From assembly GCF_041381155.1 (NCBI RefSeq), contig NC_091135.1:48644086-48708085 (forward strand): a stretch of 64,000 nt of DNA, read 5' to 3'. How positions within the stretch are numbered: position 1 is the stretch's first letter; each line of letters starts with the position of its first letter. The stretch comes from Argopecten irradians. Its lineage: Eukaryota; Mollusca; Bivalvia; Pectinida; Pectinidae. A model generated the notes under the pieces. That model did no database searches. It saw only the letters and a list, made by a program, of their open reading frames with translations, and was not told where the DNA came from. The position numbers and the translations under genes are program-made. This document shows positions 59,630-64,000 of this stretch, piece by piece.

Positions 59630-60270
59630 ATTTGTTTGATTAAATTTAGGTCCTATAAACAGTCAGGGTCTGTAAGGACGGTCTCCCATGCATGTATGTG
59701 GTGTGTTGCGTGTATCATACGGAAGTGCGTGGTGCATGTTTGGGAAACTGCGGTTTATTCGTGTTGTGTCGTCCTGGAACTCTTGCCCTTTTTATAGTGC
59801 TATATCACTTATGCATGCCGCCGAAGATACCAAGGAACACACACCACCCGGTCATATTATACTGACACTATGCTGTGTATGAATTAGATGTTTCAAATAC
59901 TCGCTCTGTGGACATATACCAGCACGATTTGCTCATATTAGCCAGAAGGAAAACGTAAATGTGCGCTTACGCGAGTTAACTGGATCACCACGTGCAGGAC
60001 GTGCGGACGTCAGTCACGTGATACGATTCGGAATTCCGACAAAATTACAAGAAATACATCTTTAATGCTGAGCGCTACGCAGAAGAAACTACCACTTTTA
60101 TAGACTTTGATGTATCCAGGGGACAGAACCCAGAGCCTAACTCACAGGGGCGAGCACTCAACAGAAGGACAAAAGTGTAGCGGTGTCAAGGGAAAAAAGG
60201 AAAAGACAATATCCCTTTAGTCGCCTTTTACGATTCATACGCCTTTTACGATTCATATCGCCTTACCTGA
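59630..60270 (-). repeat. SINE, - sense, interrupted by E-box segment copy 3
   Basis: 3' half 59630-59878 and tRNA-like head 60062-60270, missing only a few dozen bases between. Between them lies a 180-bp derivative of the TTAA element (59880-60060) with 'caccacgtgcaggac' and 'cagtcacgtgatacg', ending 'aatacatctttaa', a variant of that element's right end. Confidence 0.65.
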
Positions 60271-60840
60271 CGGGCACTTTAGATATAAAACGTGCACATT
60301 TTCTAACAATGTATGTATAAAACGTGACAAGTTGGCAGATTATGAGAAACCTAGGAAACTAAACACTTCTCATCGTCATGCTTCTACACGCCCATTTTGA
60401 CTTTTTAAAATGGTAATGGAATATTTGCTTTTGAAGATATTTTAATTCGTATATTATTTTTTTTAATACCGTAAATTGTAATAATTACATGTCAACATCT
60501 GGTTCAATATTATAGTTTGGTATGATGTAAGGCTTTTCTAGGTAAAATGTTCTGCTATATAATATACATGTAGATCTTTGATAAAGTCCATTGTACTGAG
60601 TGATTATAAAGATATGTATTTTAATCAGATTGAAATGTAGGGTTTTGAATAAGTAGTCCAACCACTGGAATCAACTTGTGTGCTCTTAACCTACATAGTT
60701 CTACTCAATGTTGGAATTGAACGTTTTTATTCAGACATTTGATTAAGACGTCTTTCCAACGTCTTAATATAAAAGGGTCTTGAGGATGTGTTCCAATAGG
60801 GATTAACATAGGTCCAAGAAGATATAACTTGAATCACAGG
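60271..60840. other. No gene seen
   Basis: AT-rich spacer without recognisable features. Confidence 0.45.
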
Positions 60841-60899
60841 AGTTTGACGTTCTGTTAATATATATAGTTTAGTATATATTATTGACAGAACGTCAAACT
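60841..60899. repeat. 59-bp hairpin
   Basis: AGTTTGACGTTCTGT ... ACAGAACGTCAAACT, with an AT-rich pairing centre (tatata). Near-perfect inverted repeat just left of a SINE copy. Confidence 0.8.
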
Positions 60900-60904
60900 T
60901 CTTT

Positions 60905-61032
60905 GCTTGAATATACCGCAGTCTCCTAAAACACGCACGGCGGACTTTCTACACGCTACACACCGCATACAGGGGAGGCTGTCCTTACATGACCCTGTTA
61001 ACAGGACGTTAATTAATCAAACAAACAAAAAC
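60905..61032 (+). repeat. SINE 3' half with tail, + sense
   Basis: 'gaatataccgcagtctcc', 'ccctgttaacaggacgtta', then 'aatcaaacaaacaaa'. Confidence 0.65.
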
Positions 61033-62218
61033 AAGGGTCTAAAATACGTGGAAAATATATCTAATTTAATTCTGAGATAGCGTCTCTCATGGAGTGATAA
61101 TAGACTGTTTAAAGTTTCAATTACGCCACACGACAAAATAGCTGTATGAAATATCCCATAGGGCCTGACTCGTCACCCTTCAATCACTTTACCTTCCAGT
61201 GACAGATGTCAGCTGGGAATTTAGACAATTGGATTTATACCTGTTGTTGATAAGTCAGCGCGCCCTTTCGGTGTCCCCCTTGTTTATTAATTTGTACCGT
61301 GAGGTTTTTGACCGTGGTATTCAGCATAGATCGGGGAGATGTGTAGCACCAACATGTGTTTCGTTCTATTTGTTAATTCTGGACACGTGGAAGTACACGA
61401 CCCCTCATGACACTGAAGTCCTAAATGTACAGACCATAGAATTTAACATAATTTAATGTTTGTTCTGGGCGTTTACCTGTCCAAGTTTGAGTAACATGTA
61501 ATGAAATGCTGTCCGTATTACTAACCATTTGCCCATGGTCCGTTCGTAAAGAATTCATTTTATCTTTTTTTAAGCAAAGTTCTTTTTTATATATTTTTCT
61601 TAGTTTTAATTTTAGGTTATCGCTAAAATCGGTAAGTGGCCATTTGGCATATTTGTTTGGAAATAATAAAACGAAAACAATATAAAAAGGTAATAGAAAA
61701 AGGTAAGCGGTAGTTTTACATTAAGAGTTGATCACAGTTCATTCGATAGTTTGTTTTAGCTATGGGTAAACAATCCAGTGTCATATAAGCCGCCAAATTG
61801 TTTGCTTCATATTGAATATTCTCGCACCTATAACATGACTAAAAACCAGGCACATGTTTTGAATCGCTAGGCTTTACACCACGGCGGAATCACACTGCCT
61901 TCGATTGTTGTTCTGATTGGTCGCTTGCCTGGTGTCGGTAAAGATGGCTGACAACAGCAGAGATACGTATACAAAAATTTATTACCAGGCACACATTTCT
62001 ATATAAATTAAAATTTGAACTTTTAATTCAAATAAATGCCTGTTGATAAACATGTTTCGGTAAATAAGAGAAATGAGGTTGATAAATTTACCTACATGTA
62101 TCCCAGGACGTAGATGATATATGTATCAATACAGATTTTATCTGAAATAATAAAAATAATCTACTTCCTGCTTTGCGTAAGGCTATGGTGCGGTATTTTC
62201 ATCGAACTGCTAATTAAG
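61033..62218. other. No secure gene
   Basis: An open frame at 61199-61456 (85 residues) and one at 62114-62305 have no family signature. Nothing else seen. Confidence 0.4.
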
Positions 62219-62487
62219 TCAAATGACGACTGGTTCGCCCGTTGTCAGTATAATGTGACCGGATGGGGTGTGTTGCATGGTGTCTTCGGCGGCATGCTTC
62301 AGTGATATAGCACTATAAAAAGGGCAAGAGTTCCACTATACAAATAAACACAAAACGAATATACCGCAGCCTCCCAAAACACACGCCCGCACTTCATACA
62401 TGCAACACAGCGCATACATGGGAGACCGTCCTTACATGACCTTGGCTGTTAATAGGACGTTAATCAATCAAACAAACAAACAAACAT
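62219..62487 (+). repeat. SINE 3' half with (CAAA)n tail, + sense
   Basis: Well preserved: 'gttcgcccgttgtcagtata', 'ttcggcggcatgcttcagtg', 'ggctgttaataggacgtta', '(CAAA)n'. Probably one of the younger copies. Confidence 0.72.
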
Positions 62488-62795
62488 ACACAAAGATAGA
62501 TACAGTAACACATCTCTACACCACTGTCACAAATAGACCATTATACAGGTAACACCTTTACATAAAGACCACTTGGATTAATAATGACCATTTATTTCAT
62601 CTTTATAACCGATCCATGGTGACTTTAATATAAAAAATATTTTTATATCAAACAAGATATCCATGTATATGTACAAGCAGCTATACCATACACTGTAACC
62701 CCTTCCCCTAGAAGGAACTCCTCGATATTTGCTTCATTAGAATTAAAACTGATTAAAAAGTACCTAGAATCTATGAGAATTTAATTCAAGTACCT

Positions 62796-62904
62796 GGGCC
62801 CGGCACCATAAAACTATTCTCAGACAGATTTTTTACTCAAGTATATGATTTAACATAGACTTGAGTAAAAAATCTGTCTGAGAAAGTTTTATGGTGCCGG
62901 GCCC
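62796..62904. repeat. 109-bp foldback element
   Basis: Arms of about 48 bp: GGGCCCGGCACCATAAAAC on the left, its reverse complement on the right, continuing through 'cagacagattttttactc'. Only a few mismatches and a loop of about 10 bp. Non-coding miniature element. Confidence 0.85.
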
Positions 62905-63505
62905 TGATTATGTAATTGAGAATTCCGAAATATGTAATATAAAGATTTGTACGGCTTTCACCAAAATGTCTCCGCTATGTTACGCTATGATATTCTCTTC
63001 TGATTCAATGAAATAATCACTTTAATTCATTTAAATGGCAAATTAAATAATCAATCTGCGTCAATGTTTCATTCTATTACTGAAAATCGAAATGCATCGA
63101 AAAAAAATCAAATTATATTCTGATTTGGTTGTATTCAATTAAATGCTACCATATTGCGCCATTGAGACTTGTGTTGGATAATTTTAAGTACCCGGCGGGG
63201 AATAATAATGCATCCACATTGTTTCAACTCTGACTACGCCTCTGATAGTTTGCTAACATTATACGAGGATAGAATTTGGAATATCGTGACAGCCAGGACT
63301 ATTATATAGAGGGCGCTATTAAAAGAGGTATAACGCATATCTGCCCTTTTCAATCTAACGGTAACCGTTTTCAAAATCCAAGACTCAGTATCAAAATGTG
63401 ACATTTATGAATACATATGCTTCACGTCTGATATATAAATGGGCTTATTTAAAAAATTAGTTTGTTAATTACAGTAGATAATTTTTTAATAATAATAAAG
63501 TTTCA
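62905..63505. other. No gene seen
   Basis: AT-rich; no recognised exon. Confidence 0.4.
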
Positions 63506-63509
63506 TTAT

Positions 63510-64000
63510 CGTGTGATTGTGGTGTCTTAATATACTACAAAGAGAATATTGTCACTTATAAACGACATGATCCAGAGCATGCTGAAGCCGAGATGTTATG
63601 GATAGACGTTCACAAAGAGTCACATAAATTTCTTTTAGCTTGTCTCTATAGACGCGAATCTCCTGTTAGATATTGGGACATATTGGACTCCGTCAATGAG
63701 AAAGCTATAGATACTAATATGGATATAATAATTATTGGTTAATTAAATATTAACATGACCAATCTTCAACCGCACTCCCATCTTGATAGACTGATGTCTA
63801 ATGAACATACTCGTATCACTCCAACATCAGCGACTTCAGTTGATTTTGTTTTTACCAATAACAAAAATATGATAAAATGCATGTGTACTTCTTCCTATAT
63901 GAAGTGATAATTCCTTGATTAATTTCAATATTTCTTACACAGTTTTTAGAAAACATATCGTAAAATTTTTTTCTTAATTATCCAGATGCTGATTTTGACA
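63510..64000 (+). mobile_element. LINE endonuclease-domain fragment, runs off the window
   Basis: Frame reads EAEMLWIDVHKESHKFLLAC, then LYRRESP, DIIIIG-stop-LNINM (the usual GDFN motif, Asp-Phe lost), HLDRLMSNEHTRITPTSATS and VDFVFTN. This is the AP endonuclease of a jockey/CR1-type LINE: E-x-LWI, YR.P, GDFN, and T-x-x-S...D. At least two in-frame stops; the copy is dead as far as seen. Confidence 0.68.

Noticed and set aside
61199-61456. 85-residue frame
   Set aside because: Starts mid-sequence without leader or domain; composition unremarkable.

Overview
This is a stretch of AT-rich animal nuclear DNA. Split genes with GT-AG introns, an ADAMTS metalloprotease tail, a Mab-21/cGAS-like gene and dense SINE/MITE/LINE debris point to an invertebrate. 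The cGAS-like family and the repeat types best fit a bivalve mollusc (pectinid- or oyster-like). The species is inference, not proven here.

Layout. 101-2691 (+) holds the last five exons of an ADAMTS16/18-type gene: the end of the spacer, five thrombospondin-1 repeats and a PLAC domain. 4.4-13.7 kb is mostly repeats: an inverted array of TGACCT half-sites, a back-to-back SINE pair, a 5'-truncated LINE with a restriction-like endonuclease end, and an element nested in another. A two-exon coding fragment of unknown function lies at 7.8-8.2 kb (-). 14.09-16.18 kb (+) is a Mab-21/cGAS-like nucleotidyltransferase gene with a C-terminal frameshift.

27.2-43.5 kb (-) is a gene not obvious from single reading frames. 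Nine to ten short exons splice in phase into a roughly 334-residue homologue of EgtD, the histidine N-alpha-methyltransferase of ergothioneine synthesis. Its last exon is present twice (27194-27381 and 23513-23700), because about 3.67 kb is tandemly repeated (17440-23870 and 23871-27540). Only the outer copy carries a 2.7-kb gag-only LTR element, so this is either a recent duplication or two haplotypes joined in the assembly. The long introns hold minisatellites, a MULE transposase remnant and a MITE with a 9-bp target duplication.

44-64 kb is gene-poor. It holds SINE copies, a MITE with poly-G/poly-C runs, a 1.7-kb TTAA-flanked element, a 26-bp minisatellite that grew inside a SINE, foldback repeats, and a LINE endonuclease fragment at the right end. 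Within it, 57.2-59.0 kb (-) encodes a four-exon secreted, furin-processed, cysteine-containing protein with its own TATA box; it may be a small cytokine-like ligand.

The genes are unrelated to each other (extracellular matrix, innate sensing, small-molecule methylation, secreted factor). There is no operon-like organisation. Exon joins were made by hand from splice consensus and phase, without transcripts.
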